From assembly GCF_015706575.1 (NCBI RefSeq), contig NW_024037058.1, positions 2,163,754 to 2,227,753 on the forward strand: 64,000 bases of DNA. Direction: 5' to 3'. The DNA is from Patiria miniata. Its lineage: Eukaryota; Echinodermata; Asteroidea; Valvatida; Asterinidae. The notes below the pieces were generated by a model, which ran no database searches, was not told the DNA's origin, and saw only the letters and a program-made list of their open reading frames with translations. The position numbers and the translations under genes are program-made. Position 1 is the first letter of the stretch; every line of letters begins with the position of its first letter. Of this stretch, positions 23,151 through 35,432 are shown in pieces.

Positions 23151-23742
23151 GCTTTGTGCCCTGCTCGAACGGTTCTTACTGGCTCCCTTCATGTTGACCC
23201 CGATAGCCATGGGCGGCAAGACAGTCTGATCACTCTGGCCCACTGCAACTCTTGTGGGGATGCCCACACCCGGTTCGGTCGTCAGGGTTGATCCTGCATT
23301 TCAGGGGAAAACTTCTCCGGGCAGGTTCATAGTCTGGGTTAGGTCCCTGGGAGGAGAACTTCTCCCTAGACTCACCCACTGAGGGAGCTGTAGTACCCAT
23401 GGTTAGCACCGATTCCACGTTACGGGTCAATGAACTCCAAGACAATATTTTTTTATCAACGAATGTTATCTTGTCGCTTAAAGAAATTTGGGGTTAAAAC
23501 TCATGTTTACAACGACGTGAAAAAATAATCAAACTCAAGAAGACTGAAGATACTCTACATTTGTTCTAAACTACGAACAAATCTTAGACAAATGAAGAAC
23601 TTAATGAATAATTGTATAACTTTTACACTAGTTTGTAAACAACCCCCCAAAACCCAAATAATCAGCATCATCATGTGTTATACAAATAATGAATGTTTAT
23701 GAGTGCAATGGCGAGAATATTTTCATGAGTTGAAAGATTGAA

Positions 23743-23780
23743 TGTTCCATTCAACGAGGCAAAGCCGAGTTGAATGGAAC
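23743..23780. repeat. 12 bp perfect hairpin
   Basis: GTTCCATTCAAC and GTTGAATGGAAC are exact inverted repeats around a 13-base loop (gaggcaaagccga). It could be a fold-back element remnant. No further ends were identified. Confidence 0.6.
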
Positions 23781-24091
23781 AAAAAATGCACGGTTATGAT
23801 GTAGGCCGTGCAATGCTTCAATTAATGAACGTCGCGTGACCTACCATCCTTCAATCAAATGACAAGGATTTACTTGGGTGTTATATAAAGGTCAATAATT
23901 AAAAGCCTGGAAAAGTCCTCTGTTCTGCTGCACTACCTGACTATTGGCCGAAAGGGGACGCCAACAATCAGAACAGCTGGCTGGTTTGCCAGACTTTTCA
24001 TAGTAAGGTTGATTTATTCTGTATTGAAATCAGATTTAGCTAGAAAAAGCAAGTTCTTAAGAGCAGAGACAAATACACTGAATGACATTAC

Positions 24092-24336
24092 CTGAATGGC
24101 AAGTGTGGTTTATGGTACCCCACTGCCATAAAAAATGGAGTGTGTGGAGCTGGATTGATAAATGATGGCTTGACATGGTGGCTCAGCTTCTTCCCTCCTT
24201 TTGAAGACAAACTTTTCAGACTAGAAATGGCATATTCAGTACTTTGAATGTCCGGAAGAGTTCCCTCAGGCACTTGGGTGACATTAACAGGACACATGGT
24301 GTAGTAGTGGAGACGACCATCTGCTCCAGGACACAC
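24092..24336 (-). CDS. IDS: Iduronate-2-sulfatase, exon 5
   Basis: This 245 bp exon starts [17 protein letters not shown] and ends [15 protein letters not shown], where the arginine codon is split over the next intron. The GYHKPH stretch carries the active-site histidine equivalent to human His229. The block [16 protein letters not shown] is nearly identical to the human enzyme. Compared with human exon 5 (about 201 bp as I recall), there is an insertion of around 14 residues rich in Ser, Lys and His between the helix after STEYAI and the conserved [10 protein letters not shown] strand. The acceptor is AAATCAG and the donor GTAATG. The frame is open throughout. Confidence 0.95.
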
Positions 24337-24490
24337 CTGATTTACAGCACAATGTGTTTAAAACCCTATGAGTTTGTGGATTTTCAGGTAAATTAATTGT
24401 CTGCACACCACAGCATAGTTTTGGTTGCATGACATCCTTAGCGGTGAGATGTATCAGCATTCATGGGTTATTGAACTTAGCAGTGGTTCA

Positions 24491-24978
24491 CAGGGTGACC
24501 GTAAGGTTATGGCCAAATTCTGCTAAATCCACTTTAAAAATCTGTCAGATTCATCAAAAATCTGCCAAATTCCACAGAATTACCCGAAATACACTATAAA
24601 CACTTAAAATCACATGCAAATTTTGTAGTGTTGCCTTAATTAAGGTTCAAATTACATTATAAACAATCTACATAATATGTTATGAAATTGCATAAATTTC
24701 AACCAAAACGCAGAAGTCCGGTTCCCAGTGAACCTCAGCACCTATAGACCAGCCAACCTGTCCCACTATGAAAGGGTTTGTTTGAAAATGTTTGAAGCTT
24801 TTGTAAACAAATATACTTTTTTTCAAATTTGCTATGATTTTCTGTCAAACAACCATTTTTGCAGAAGTCTGACAGAAATCTGCCCCAAAAACCCATTCTG
24901 TCAAATTTTCTATCAAACTAGTTATTTAACAAAAAATATGTCAAAGTTAGCCGAAAATCGGCTAAAATGGTCAACATA
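24491..24978. mobile_element. hAT-like MITE with 8 bp target duplication
   Basis: The element begins CAGGGTGACC and ends GGTCAACATA. It is flanked by GTGGTTCA at 24483-24490 and again at 24979-24986. The interior is rich in aaatctg(a/t)ca motifs. There is no coding region. It lies in IDS intron 4 near exon 5. Confidence 0.75.
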
Positions 24979-25560
24979 GTGGTTCACCAAAGTGGGGTAC
25001 CTACAAAAAAAGTTTATACACGCCAAGAAGCCACGCCGCAAAGGACGTCTTGGGTGCATTTGCACGCGTGCATGACGCAGCTTGTCTGGTTTCTGTATGT
25101 ACTGCAGTTTCCAAGCCAAACGTGTACAGCTTGTAAGGCTGTAGCTTTGCTGCATCTAAAGTGCTCGTCGTCAATTGAACGTGAATGGCCATGATCGACC
25201 AATCCTTACAGACAACTGGTCACTTGGTGCCTAGTGCTATGCATGCCAATGCATTTGCACATGTACCGGTATGTTGCATCACCTGATTAACGGTTTTCAG
25301 AACAGCTTGTTTGTTTCCACCAGTGCACATGCGCTGTTATTTTGCATAAGATGTTTAAAACAGGGGTCCAAAAATGAACATCGTCTGAGGAACAAATTAT
25401 GCATTTTTTTTTTCAAAGAATGGACCCTGAGAGTTTGACTCAGAGCCAACATTTCTTCAAGTTTTTTACAGGTGCATTTTCATTTACACCGTCAGTATGG
25501 AGGCCCATTTGTGCAAGGTGTAAAAATAACAGCGTTGCTGTTGAAACCCCTCAGCCAGAG
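24979..25560. other. Intron 4 stretch without recognised feature
   Basis: No gene or element recognised between the hAT-like MITE and the minisatellite. Confidence 0.6.
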
Positions 25561-26158
25561 TCAAGTTATCATCCGGAAACCATTAACCTTTAACTCAACA
25601 TGGTGACCTTGACATTTGACCTTTGACCCCAGAACCAATCCCAACATGCCTGTACCAATCGGCAACCCCCTACCCAAGTCAGACACCAAAATTTAATTTC
25701 TAACTCAAGTTATCATCCAGAAACCATTCACCTTGAACTCACCACGGTGACCTTGACCTTTGACCTTTTGACCCCCAAACCAATCCCAACTTGCCTACTC
25801 CCAAGGGCAACCCCCTACCAAAGTTAGACACCAAAATCTCATTTCTAATTCAAGTTATCATCCGGAAACCATTTACCTTTAACTCACATCGGTGACCTTG
25901 ACCTTTGACCTATTGACCCCAAATCCAATCCAAACTTGCCTGTACCCAAGGGCAGTCCCCTACCATACTTAGACACCAAAATCTCATTTCTAACTCAAGT
26001 TATCATCCAGAAACCATTTACCTTTACCTTTAACTCACCACGATGACCTTTGACCTTTTGACCCCAAAACAATCCCAACTTGCCAACACCCAAGGGCAAC
26101 CCCCTACCAAAGTTACAACCCAAACAACATTTCTAACTCAAGTTATCATCCAGAAACT
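25561..26158. repeat. 144 bp minisatellite with nuclear-receptor half-sites
   Basis: Units starting TCAAGTTATCATCC lie at 25561, 25705, 25850, 25995 and (partial) 26138, with spacing of 143-145. Every unit contains TTTGACC stretches; three units read GGTGACCTTGAC. Units 2, 3 and 4 contain TGACCTTTGACCT, the complement of the perfect DR1 AGGTCAAAGGTCA. Units are about 85-90 percent identical. It lies in IDS intron 4. Confidence 0.9.
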
Positions 26159-26451
26159 AAGCTGCCGTACTAAAATAACTTACGTGTAATACTAAAAAAA
26201 CCGAAATAACACAATTGTATTGCAACATAACGCAGTAGATTGCAAAATAACACAATATATACACATGTAGGCCTACATGTACATTTGTGAAATGCTTTTG
26301 TGTACATACAAACTTCCGTGGATTTGCAGTTCGGCCCTAATTGAACGCAGTAAATCATCCATTTGGTAATTGGTATCTGGCTTAAAGTGTAGGCAAGCAC
26401 TTGTATCAAACTGCTTGAGTACCAGTCCTTCAGGTCTTGTATGTCCCTCAC

Positions 26452-26692
26452 CAGAGTGTTATGGTCAGCCCTTTGGTTCTTGGGGGGGGGGGGGGGGCCG
26501 CCCTGGAGGTGCCTGAGGCTGTGAGACCTGTGTGCCAGTGTGCATTGTCACCAAGTGTGCGGTGTGGCTCAACTCGACCACACTCTATGACTTGACTCGA
26601 CCTTCTTGGCTTAATAACTTGACTCGACTTGAGTTCCTGCCTTAAAATGACTTGACTCAAGTCACAAAATTCAGTGACTCGTTACAACTCTG
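26452..26692. mobile_element. hAT-like MITE with GACTCG/ACTTGA array
   Basis: The right end GTTACAACTCTG (complement CAGAGTTGTAAC) resembles CAGTGTTGTAGG of the element at 27929. The interior holds repeated CTTGACTCGAC hexamers. The left end CAGAGTGTTATGG is only a candidate, because no target duplication is visible. A run of about 15 G lies inside. Confidence 0.45.
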
Positions 26693-27046
26693 ACTGTATA
26701 ATTATGTCTTGTTTTATTGGCTAAATAAAAGGGGAAAAAGGGACACACACATACTTGTAGTAAGGAAAACAGGTTGCAGACAGTTTGCATCAGGGGACAA
26801 AGCCCAGCTTTGTAAACTGTTTTGACAGTGTACAAACAATATACCGTTTGTTTAAATCTGGACAATAAGTCTCCATTAGTTTTCTTCCCAAAGCTGCACT
26901 GCATAAAATTAGAACTTCAAATGTTCATCCCGGATCCAGAGGTATACAACTAGAAAACACATCAAATCCCTTCATTTTCAAGAAAGTCTTATACTTTTTA
27001 TACAATGTTTTTTTTTTGCATCAATTTGAGGCTTATCAGTACTCAC

Positions 27047-27135
27047 CTTTAATTTGCTGTTCCTCTTTGTTGATGGCCAGTAGCAAGGGATAGACCAGCT
27101 CAAAGGATAGTCATCAGTAAAGTTTGAACATGGAC
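27047..27135 (-). CDS. IDS: Iduronate-2-sulfatase, exon 4
   Basis: This 89 bp exon has the same length as I recall for human exon 4. It encodes the end of a split glycine and then PCSNFTDDYPLSWSIP and so on to RNSKLK. It aligns with human [20 protein letters not shown], and the sequon NFT sits where human has NHT. The acceptor is TTATTAG before GTCCATG and the donor is GTGAGT. Phase 1 entry matches the exit of exon 3, and the exit is phase 0. The intron separating it from exon 3 is about 35.9 kb and holds most of the mobile elements of this window. Confidence 0.93.
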
Positions 27136-27228
27136 CTAATAACACAACGTAGACAACTGTCATTTCAAACTGTGTAACTGTTTTGGCTCTTTCGTCAAGT
27201 TGCACTTTGACGGCTGAAAATGAAAAGC

Positions 27229-27258
27229 ATTTTTAGCTGTTGCGGCAAATCAGCTGAA
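27229..27258. repeat. Solitary family-1 terminal hairpin
   Basis: AGCTGTTGCGG and CTGAAACAGCT form an imperfect hairpin like the 5' hairpin of the Helitron-like elements (AGCTGTTTCGG). No matching 3' end is found nearby. Confidence 0.4.
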
Positions 27259-27928
27259 ACAGCTCTTGCAATAGTGTAAATGTGTGCTGGCGAGTGGGGG
27301 GATGGGGGATGACCATAATCCACAAATTGCCTGGTCGTGAAAATTCGAGAAATGGCGCTTACATCAAAACGGCGCATTTAAAAAGTTGTGTAGTTTGTTT
27401 CTCAACTTTTCAGAGCTATTTAACACATTTTGGTTACTGGGATGTTTGCAAAATACCTCAAAATTCACAATTTTTTGTTCCATCACGACAAAGTTTTTTT
27501 GGGGGAGGGGATGATTCAATAGCCCATCCCCCTGGTCTAAAAAGGGGGGGGGGGATATAGACCCCCATCCACCCCGAGATTCACCCTGAGCTCTTGTTTT
27601 TGTTAATGTTTTTGGCCTTTCCCCAAAGTTAGGCCAATCTTTGGTCACTGGGTGACATAAAATTGGGCCTGTCTGATTTTTGAAGCTTTACCCCTTGTTA
27701 ACTACATCTGACAATTATATTACTTTCACTGATTCAATCAGGTTGAATCAGTGTACATCAGAGTGCAGTTTCCACTTTCACAAATTGTGTCAAAATATTA
27801 GGTGTGGTCATCAAAGTTTGGTCACGTGTGAAGGTATGAAGATTATCACCATATCTCTCAAACCCAACATTCTAAATTCAATTCAATGTGTGATTGCATC
27901 AAATAATTGTACAAACTACATGTGAAAA

Positions 27929-28876
27929 CAGTGTTGTAGGTCTCGAGACCTGGTCTCGGTCTCGAGACTGTCTCGAGACCTTTTTTTGCTGTCTCGGTCT
28001 CGGTCTTGGTCTTGTCCTATCAAAGTCTCGGTCTCGGAAGGGCTGGTCTCGGTCTCGAAAGCTCTGGTCTCGGTCTCCGTCTCGGATGCCAAAGTCTCGG
28101 GTTTTACCCCGAGACCTGTCAAGACCACAACAAAATGCACCATTTACGTATGGCTTTATTTATTTGCATACTGAAATGAGTACAAGTCTAGTCTTTATTC
28201 CAAACATAAAAGAATTTGTTAAGTGTACAAAATGTAAGTCTCATGCTGAAGAATGAGATTGAAGCTGGAATAAAGACCAGTCAATTCAGCTTGTCAATTC
28301 GGTGCACAGTTACGTTGCCAACGTATTTCACTGGTACACATTGTACTGTCCTAGACGTGATCACCAGCGCTTGCACGTGCAAATGTTACACGTTCTTGTG
28401 CTTCATTTCCGACATTTAGGGAGAATTTGCAAGACTTTACGTTCAACAATAAGCCTTCTACAAGTAAAGTTTTACCTTTGTTTGCAGCAAGTTGTACACC
28501 GACTTCACTAAACTTTGTTGGCTGCAATTTAGGCAGTAATTTAAAGGGCCTAATTTTAAAATTGGAATTCGCCTGACTGACAACATTTCAGAAGCTGTTT
28601 TTCGGGGCAAGGTCTTGCATAGTGTGTTAGTTATATTTACATTAAAAATCAATAGGGTACTGGTAGGAAACTCATCCTAAATATTTGTGAATTTTTTCAA
28701 CCTGCCAATACTATATTTGGAAATGTGAGATTTCTTTTGTTTGTTTTTTCTTTATGCTTGGTCTCGGTCTCGGTCTCAAAAGTCTTGGTCTCGGAAGTCC
28801 GGTCTCGGTCTCGAAAGAGCTGGTCTCGGTCTCGAATGCCTCAGTCTCGGACATGGAGGTCTCTACTAAAACACTG
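27929..28876. mobile_element. hAT-like MITE with GGTCTCG hexamer arrays
   Basis: Begins CAGTGTTGTAGGTCTCGAG, ends CTAAAACACTG, and is flanked by GTGAAAA on both sides (27922-27928 and 28877-28883). Two arrays of GGTCTCGGTCTCGAAAG-type repeats (27936-28113 and 28758-28856) lie in the same orientation near the two ends. There is no coding region. It is inserted next to or into a LINE fragment. Confidence 0.8.
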
Positions 28877-28883
28877 GTGAAAA

Positions 28884-29735
28884 ATCTAATTTTTCTATGG
28901 AGTGGGAAGGTGTTTTTTCCAAGCACTTGTTGTAGATTAAAATTTGAGTTTATCTTGTTGACCACTCCGTGCTCATTAGCAAAATTCTTCAAATTGGAGT
29001 GCATCATAAGTATCATTCCTTGGATATGTAACTTTCTTCACAACCGTGAGCAATGTGTCAGGTTTAACAATGGTACTTCTGATTATGTTTTTCTGAATGG
29101 AGCTTTGGAGCCGTCTCTCAAGGCACTAATTTAGGACCTGTAGGTTTCCAAATTATGATTAATGATGCCGCTCTGAGTGCTAATTCCAAATATTGGAAAT
29201 ATGTTGATGATCTTGCCTTTGCTGAAAATAGGAAAATCAATGGCATGACCAGTTTACAAAATGATTTGGATGAATTCACAGATTGGGCAAAACATAATCA
29301 CCTGAAATTAAACCCATGTAAATGCCAGGTTCTTGAAGTGTGCTTCAGTAAATCTGCCCCAATTCATACTGAATTGTTTATCGGTTCTGAACAGCTCCAG
29401 TATGTCAACAAAGCTAAGGTTCTGGGCCTCTGGTTTCAAGCTGATCTTAAGTGGGAGGCCCAAGTTGATCACATGGTAAAACAAGCAAACGAATGCCTCA
29501 TTATGTTGAGATCACTAAAACGATTTGGCTTTGATCACGAGGAACTTTTGGTTGTTTACAACAGTTATGTCAGACTTATGGTTGAGTATGCGGATGTGAT
29601 ATGGCATTCTACAAAAAAATAAACCGATGATCTTGACAGGATACAGAAACGAGCTTGTAGGACCATTGCATGATGGTCCTACAAGCTATGTAACTCGGAT
29701 GCACTAGATAGCAAAAGAGTAGGACATTGCTTAAA
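28884..29735 (+). pseudogene. LINE reverse-transcriptase fragment
   Basis: The clearest open part (29155-29622) encodes about 155 residues with the catalytic YVDDLAFAE. The palm-to-thumb block FTDWAKHNHLKLNPCKCQVL follows, then VKQANECLIMLRSLKRFG and the terminal VVYNSYVRLMVEYADVIW, all characteristic of CR1/Jockey-group LINEs. Upstream in a different frame is WICNFLHNREQCVRFNNGTS, the conserved region before the GVPQG motif. Downstream is RIQKRAC. The reading frame changes at least once near 29100-29150 and stops occur after 29622, so the copy is dead. Endonuclease and 3' end are absent. It is followed directly by a TTAA-flanked MITE. Confidence 0.85.
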
Positions 29736-30306
29736 GGGCTCATGAAGTGAATATTTCTTAGAAACATATTTTGTGCTTCTTTTTAATCCTCTTAAGTGTA
29801 TGAAAACCATTAAATTGATATTTCTTTTTGGTTAATTTTGTTTAAAAGTGCACTTCTTTAAACATTAAAAATTGTCCATGCTTTTCCGGACAACTGAGGG
29901 CGCTGTTGTCGTGATGTCATTTCAGGGAGCACTGTTCATATTGGGCGGTTTTCTATTGAAATAGTGTAAATCCAATAAAAAATGCTCATTGAAAACAAGT
30001 TTGCTCATTGACTTACTGCTATGAACTGACACAACAAACCACTAATGAAAAGAAAGTTTACGACAGCGAAATATCCAAAATGTTGGCAACTTTTTGTGCA
30101 TAAACTAAATGCAACATTGAGGTTTCTGCCTGATATGACATCACACTTTTGCTCATGAATATGGAAATTTTTGTTAGCATAAAAACCAAAAAGGCACAAA
30201 ACTACCCTTGAAAATGGCAAAATGAAAATTGAAAATAAGGTTAAGAGACACAAAGGTGAATTTTAAAGGATTGCATTAAAAAAAACTACATTTCATGGGC
30301 ACTTAA
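29731..30306. mobile_element. TTAA-flanked MITE, second family
   Basis: TTAA lies at 29731 and 30303. The inner ends AGGGCTCATGAAGTG and CATTTCATGGGCAC are imperfect inverted repeats. About 570 bp, no coding sequence. Confidence 0.6.
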
Positions 30307-30402
30307 AAATTTGCTAATGCACTTGGCACTAATTCAAGAACAACTCAATACTTCCCCCTACGAGGCTAGCAAGTCATGGTAGGAACCTAAGGAACAGTAA
30401 TC

Positions 30403-33400
30403 CCCCCAAAGAAGTGTGGGACGAGTCTACGAATGATACTTATGCAAATAGCTACTACATATGCATATTTATTCAGCCGACAGGCTCAAACGCTAAAAGA
30501 TTTAATGAACCACCGAGCGCCCTCTCGGGGCCTACCCATTATGCCACGTCATGAATCTGCCATTATACGTCCTCTTTTTTTCTTGTGCCCTAAAGGTGAC
30601 AAACCATCGTAACGTGAGCCGAGAGTGGGGAGGGGGGCAGGAAGCTATTTGGGTGAGTATCAATCGTAGACTCATCCAACACTTCTGGGGGGGGGGGGGG
30701 GGGGGAGTCTACTTCATTCACTTACCCAAATAGCTACTACATATGCATAGAGTGGCACCGACAACTGGTGGCTGGGTAGGCAACACTCCCTTAAAACATA
30801 AATGGTTTATATACATCATGATTTAAACCATTTAGATTGAATACAAATGCCAAAAAGCATGGTGTATTACCTGCTAAGTTGGTCTCCTGGCAAAGCCAGG
30901 GAGGACCACTGTACAGGGTAGGGTTCTTAGACGAGGACTGCTGAGATGTCAGTATCGTCTTCCCTGTGTTACATGTACCTCCGGTCTGGAGTATGTCACG
31001 TAGGGAGCAGCATGTGAATGTCGAGGCCGACTTCCAGCATGCTACCTGTGAAATTTCTGAGATAGGGATCCCTAAAAAATGCCCAGGACTTCGCTATGGC
31101 ACGTACGTCATGGGCCCAGACAAGACCTTGGACAGAAACATCCTTTTGGACGGCCAGTCCGAGTTAGCAAATTAGATTGCTGAGACTACCCACACGCAAT
31201 GGTATCCCTTGAGTCGGGGCCATGTGGCTGTGTTGCTGTAATAAAAAAGGCTGCGTGAAACCACCCCCCAGTGGTTTAGTGCATGCCAAATCTCTCTCTC
31301 CAGTTTCTCGATGACTTTTGTAAGGATCGAGATCGGAGGGAGGGCGTAGGCGAACATATTTGTCCAGTCTATTGATAGCACATCCGAGGCCCATGCCTGA
31401 GAATGATGGGATCTCGAGCAGCACACCGGGAGTTGGGTGTTGATCGCTAAGGCAAACAGATGTGTGGGCGACCCAGGATCGAGAAGATTGTACTTGCGAT
31501 CCTCTTGTTTAATTACCACTCCATGGGCATTATTTTGCCCCTGGAGAGAGCGTCTGCCATGTCGTTTTCCATATCCGGATGGCATGTAGATCGACTTTGT
31601 GTCTGATTAGCCACTGAAACATCTCCCACGTCAGGTCGCATAGCTGGGGTGATCCTGTACTGCCCTGCTTGTTGATATGTGCTACCGCCATCATGTTGTG
31701 GGTTTTGATTAGAACAGACCGGTCCACTACGTCTGCTTGAAAGTGGTGTAAGGCGTTCATTGACTACGGCCTGAAGCTCTAGAACATTGATGTGTAGGGA
31801 CCAAACGTTGTCGTCCCATGTTCCTGTAGCTTGTTGAGGGGGAGGGGAGGCTCCCCAGCCCTCGTTGGAAGCGTCGGTGGAGATTATGACATGAGGATTC
31901 CCCCTTAGGGAAGCTCCATCTGCACAGAATATTCTGTTCCAATAGCCACCACCGACGGTGTGTAAAATGACTTCGTCGATCGAGACCAATAGAGAGATTG
32001 GATCTGTCTGGGGTCTGTAATGTGTCAGAAGGTGCATTTGCAAAGGACGCATCCTCAGTTTGCACCAGGGGACCAGATCCACTAAGCTGGCCATGAACCC
32101 CAGAAGTTTCAGCCAAGCTCACGCTGGAGCGACATGAGCAGATGGAAATAATTTGACCCATTTCCCCAGGCTGGTAATACATTCTCCTGTGGGGACGGCT
32201 ATACCCCTGCAAAGGATGTCCGCTTCCAGGAAGATGATTTCCTGGGACGGGATAAGTTGGGACTTCTTCTCGTTGAGGATGAAGCCTAGACTCATCGTCA
32301 ACGTATAAGTGTCCCTCAAATTCAGAAGAGTCTCATCTTTTGATTTCCCCACTATCAGACAGTCATCAAGATACATAAAAATAATGATGTTCTTGTGCTG
32401 GAGAAGTGATGCTACTGCCCGCACAACCCTGGTAAACACCCCAAGCTGGTGTTAGTAATGAGTCTAGAACAACATTTTGTATATTGGGACTTTCCATTCG
32501 GAAATGCTTGGGTCTGACAAACTTGTTGAGCAGTTTCAGATCGATGATCGGCTGCCATTCGCCAGCCGTCTTCTTTGGTGTTAGGAAGGACAGAAAGACT
32601 GTGAACTGCTCCATTGGTGGCACCAAGTGGAATGCTCTCTTCTCGATAAGGGACGATATCTCTTGCTCGAGAGTTAGGTGTTTGTGCTTGTCGGAACCGA
32701 TGTTCCCATGAAACCTTGTCGCCCCCCAGTCGCCCCCCCCACTGAGATTTTGAGTTTCTAAAAAAATTATCATTGATCTAAATCTAAATAGTCGCGAATG
32801 ATCCACATGAGGACCACTGAGAAACGACCCTTCGACCGGCGACCGCGGACCAGTAAGCCGACAACCGGCGTGACATAGCGCATAATGATAATCTAAAATG
32901 CGTATTAACACCCACTGCACTGGTCGCTTACGCCACGGAACACGTATTATAGACAGGTCACACAGTTTCAGTCAGCGATATCACACGAATCGGCCACGCA
33001 CAAACTTTTTTCTCCATTCATATAAGCTAAATAATAATAATAGACCAATTAAAATTCCTTGAAATCAGTGGCGTAGCCATGGGGGGGGGGGGGGGGGGGG
33101 GGCGACAGCCCCCCCCATGAAACCTTGTCGCCCCCCCCCCCCAGTCGCCCCCCACCCCCCACTGAGATTTTGAGTTTCTAAAAAAAATTTCATTGATCTA
33201 CATGACGCCATGGGCGTCAATCCTTGTCTCCAAAGAGGTCTTTGCCCATAAGAGGAAGGTCTTCTAACTGCTTCTTAGCACTTTTGTGTACATTTCTATG
33301 TACATGATCTGGTTGACAAAAGAGAGATTCTCGTAAACTGATCAAAGGAAAAACATTTCGTCACTTCGAAAAGTATTTCGTCCAGATCTGAAGGCTGCTG

Positions 33401-34143
33401 CTAACATATCGGCCGGGACTCGTGAATCTTCCTCACATGCACAGATAATATATTATAAAAAATGCACTTGTTTTTGAGCCAAATCTAGCTGCCCTATCAA
33501 CTTTCTTCATTGTATCTTATATCTTAGCTCTAGCCTTATTAACAAATATTGACTTGGTTGGGGCCTTGCCGCTAAACCCAGTCAATTTGTCTTTGGCAGT
33601 ATCCGGATTAAGAGGAACTGTAAAGAAATCTTCTCAGTCCTTTTCTGGAAACTGGAAATAGGCTGCTGATCTTGTGTTGAAGGCAGTTCATTTCTTTGCA
33701 TCGGCGATGCATTGGATGCGATCGGCGCATAAACGATCCACTGGCATAGCGAAAAAGGATGGATCGCAAGGTTCCTCCGTGCCAGTCTGGCGTTTGAAAG
33801 AATGACGGGTGGTCTCTGGCTTAATACTGCTCTATGGCAGTTGCAGTACTCGAACCATATATTTTTGAACCAGTGTCAACTGAGTCTCAAATGGTGTAAA
33901 ATTACCAAGGTCGGTGACCTCTTCATCCCCGGAACACACGTCTTGTGAGTGAGTGGAATGGGGGTGAGCATTATCTACATGTATGTCAGGAACATCTTGA
34001 ACAGAGGTGCCCAAATTCATACACAGGTGTAAAGAAATCTTCACCTGCGATATCTGGGGCGCCCAATCGTGGCCCGGCATAGGTGGGTTATCGGAGCTTA
34101 CACTGACAGCAACCCCAGGATCTGGGGGCCCAGTGCAGTGCAA
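30403..34143 (-). mobile_element. DIRS-type retroelement, second copy (broken)
   Basis: Very similar to the 14.6-21.5 kb copy and in the same orientation. It has the palindromic terminal unit bounded by C and G runs (30403-30700), the terminal repeat (about 30705-30750), recombinase (about 30900-31250), RNase H (about 31400-32000), reverse transcriptase with YLDD (about 32100-32700) and gag-like region (about 33230-34143). The 5' end is missing. It is broken, with roughly ten or more interruptions, and contains an inserted MITE-like element at about 32706-33228. Probably older than the first copy. Confidence 0.85.
32706..33228. mobile_element. MITE-like insertion with CAGTGGCGTAGCC and a 75 bp direct repeat
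   Basis: The block gaaaccttgtcgccccc, then actgagattttgagtttcta, occurs at about 32710-32780 and 33118-33205 in direct order. CAGTGGCGTAGCCATGGG (33067) matches the end of a widespread hAT-like MITE group. DIRS sequence resumes on both sides, so the block was inserted into it. A G run of about 22 follows the motif. Confidence 0.5.
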
Positions 34144-34534
34144 GCTGTCCTTGTAAATGTTCTCAAAATTTGAAATTTCAGTTCATTTAAGTCCAGTGTT
34201 CACAATAAAGTAAATCAAACCGTATTTTGAGCGTAAGAACATGATAAAATATTTAAAATACACGAAAAGGTCCACTTGATGTTGATTCTGTCGAAGGCGA
34301 TGGAGAAATCTCGGGCTCGCCCGGAAAGCTTGATCATGGTGTACGTGTGTACTTGCGTGTAGTGTTGATGAAGAAGGCGGTGGTGGGTGGTGCCCCACCT
34401 CTGTGACCGGGCGGGCTGGTCGAATTACCGAGGGACCTCTGGGTTTCGAACGCCAAGCCTCGCCTACCCGCAAGCACATGAGTGGCGATCTCTGATTCTG
34501 CTGCTTGCATGTGCTGTAGTAGACTGTCGAATGT

Positions 34535-34843
34535 GCGGGATTTTCCGGGAATCTTGCAGTGACTCTCTCTGGAGAGAAGTGCCTGTTCCCGAGGTGTTTC
34601 CTACCGTCGAACCCGGGAATTAGACCCGGTCGTAGTGGCGGGATTTTCCGGAAATCTTGCAGTGACTCTCGCTGGAGAGACGTGCCTATTCCCGGGGTAT
34701 TTCCTACCGTCGAACCCGGGGATTAAATCCGGTCGTAGTGGCGGGATTTTCCGGGAATCTTGCAGTGACTCTCGCTGGAGAGACGTGCCTATTCCCGGGG
34801 TATTTCCTACCGTGGAACCCGGGAATTAAATCCGGTCGTAGTG
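34535..34843. repeat. 103 bp tandem repeat, three units
   Basis: Units begin GCGGGATTTTCCGG at 34535, 34638 and 34741, exactly 103 bases apart, with 92-97 percent identity. A fourth start (GCGGAAAT) follows at 34844. The unit length is not a multiple of three and the short open frames across it are not conserved as protein. Confidence 0.92.
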
Positions 34844-35419
34844 GCGGAAATATCACGCTTGGAGTGTACGATGGAGGGTGATTTAATTTCCTTTAGAAGA
34901 ACGACTTGAGCTAACAGTAATAGCAATATGTTTTTTGGGGTTTTTTTTGCGGAGGCCGCCATAATTTTTACAGGCACAGCGAGTACTGTTAATTTGTACG
35001 TGTTGACGCTATGCGTCGCTGAAAAACTAGGACGAGCTATTACGTTACAGGGTCCTTTGTGGGCTTGGGGCATGCAGTGGACAATGAGGGTGTGGCTTGG
35101 GCGCTATTCTTTTCAGCGAATGTTTGTGCGCATGCGCGCTGATATGCAAATGTAGGTAAACAGAGATGAGGTATTTTCTGTAATGGAAATGCATTTCGAC
35201 CCTTCGTGAATTCGAAACGGAGCCTGAGCAAATGATGGGAGTGGAAAATTTACAAAAAAGATAAGTTTTACAGATTTTATTATTATGCTTTTCAACCAAA
35301 AAAGGGCGCCGCATTTATGAATGGGCCGGGAATAAAAAAGTGATGAATGACTCAGTCTTAACCTCCATGGTCTTAACGGCCGTTTCAAACCTTGCAGGGT
35401 CAAGGTCGTGATGACTTGC

Positions 35420-35432
35420 AGGTCACAGGTCA
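35420..35432 (+). promoter_or_regulatory. DR1 nuclear-receptor site
   Basis: AGGTCACAGGTCA is a direct repeat spaced by one base. GGGTCAAGGTCG lies about 20 bases upstream. A third cluster of the same half-site in this gene's introns. Confidence 0.35.

Larger units (their letters stand above)
3418..24091 (-). other. IDS: IDS intron 5
   Basis: An intron of about 20.7 kb. Its first 600 bases (3418-4015) and 23450-24090 contain no recognisable gene or element apart from one hairpin. The remainder is nested mobile DNA, listed individually. Confidence 0.9.

Noticed and set aside
27960-28140. Arg-Ser/Glu-Thr repeat proteins on both strands
   Set aside because: Open only because the GGTCTC hexamer array lacks stops; flanked by hAT-like ends and a target duplication.
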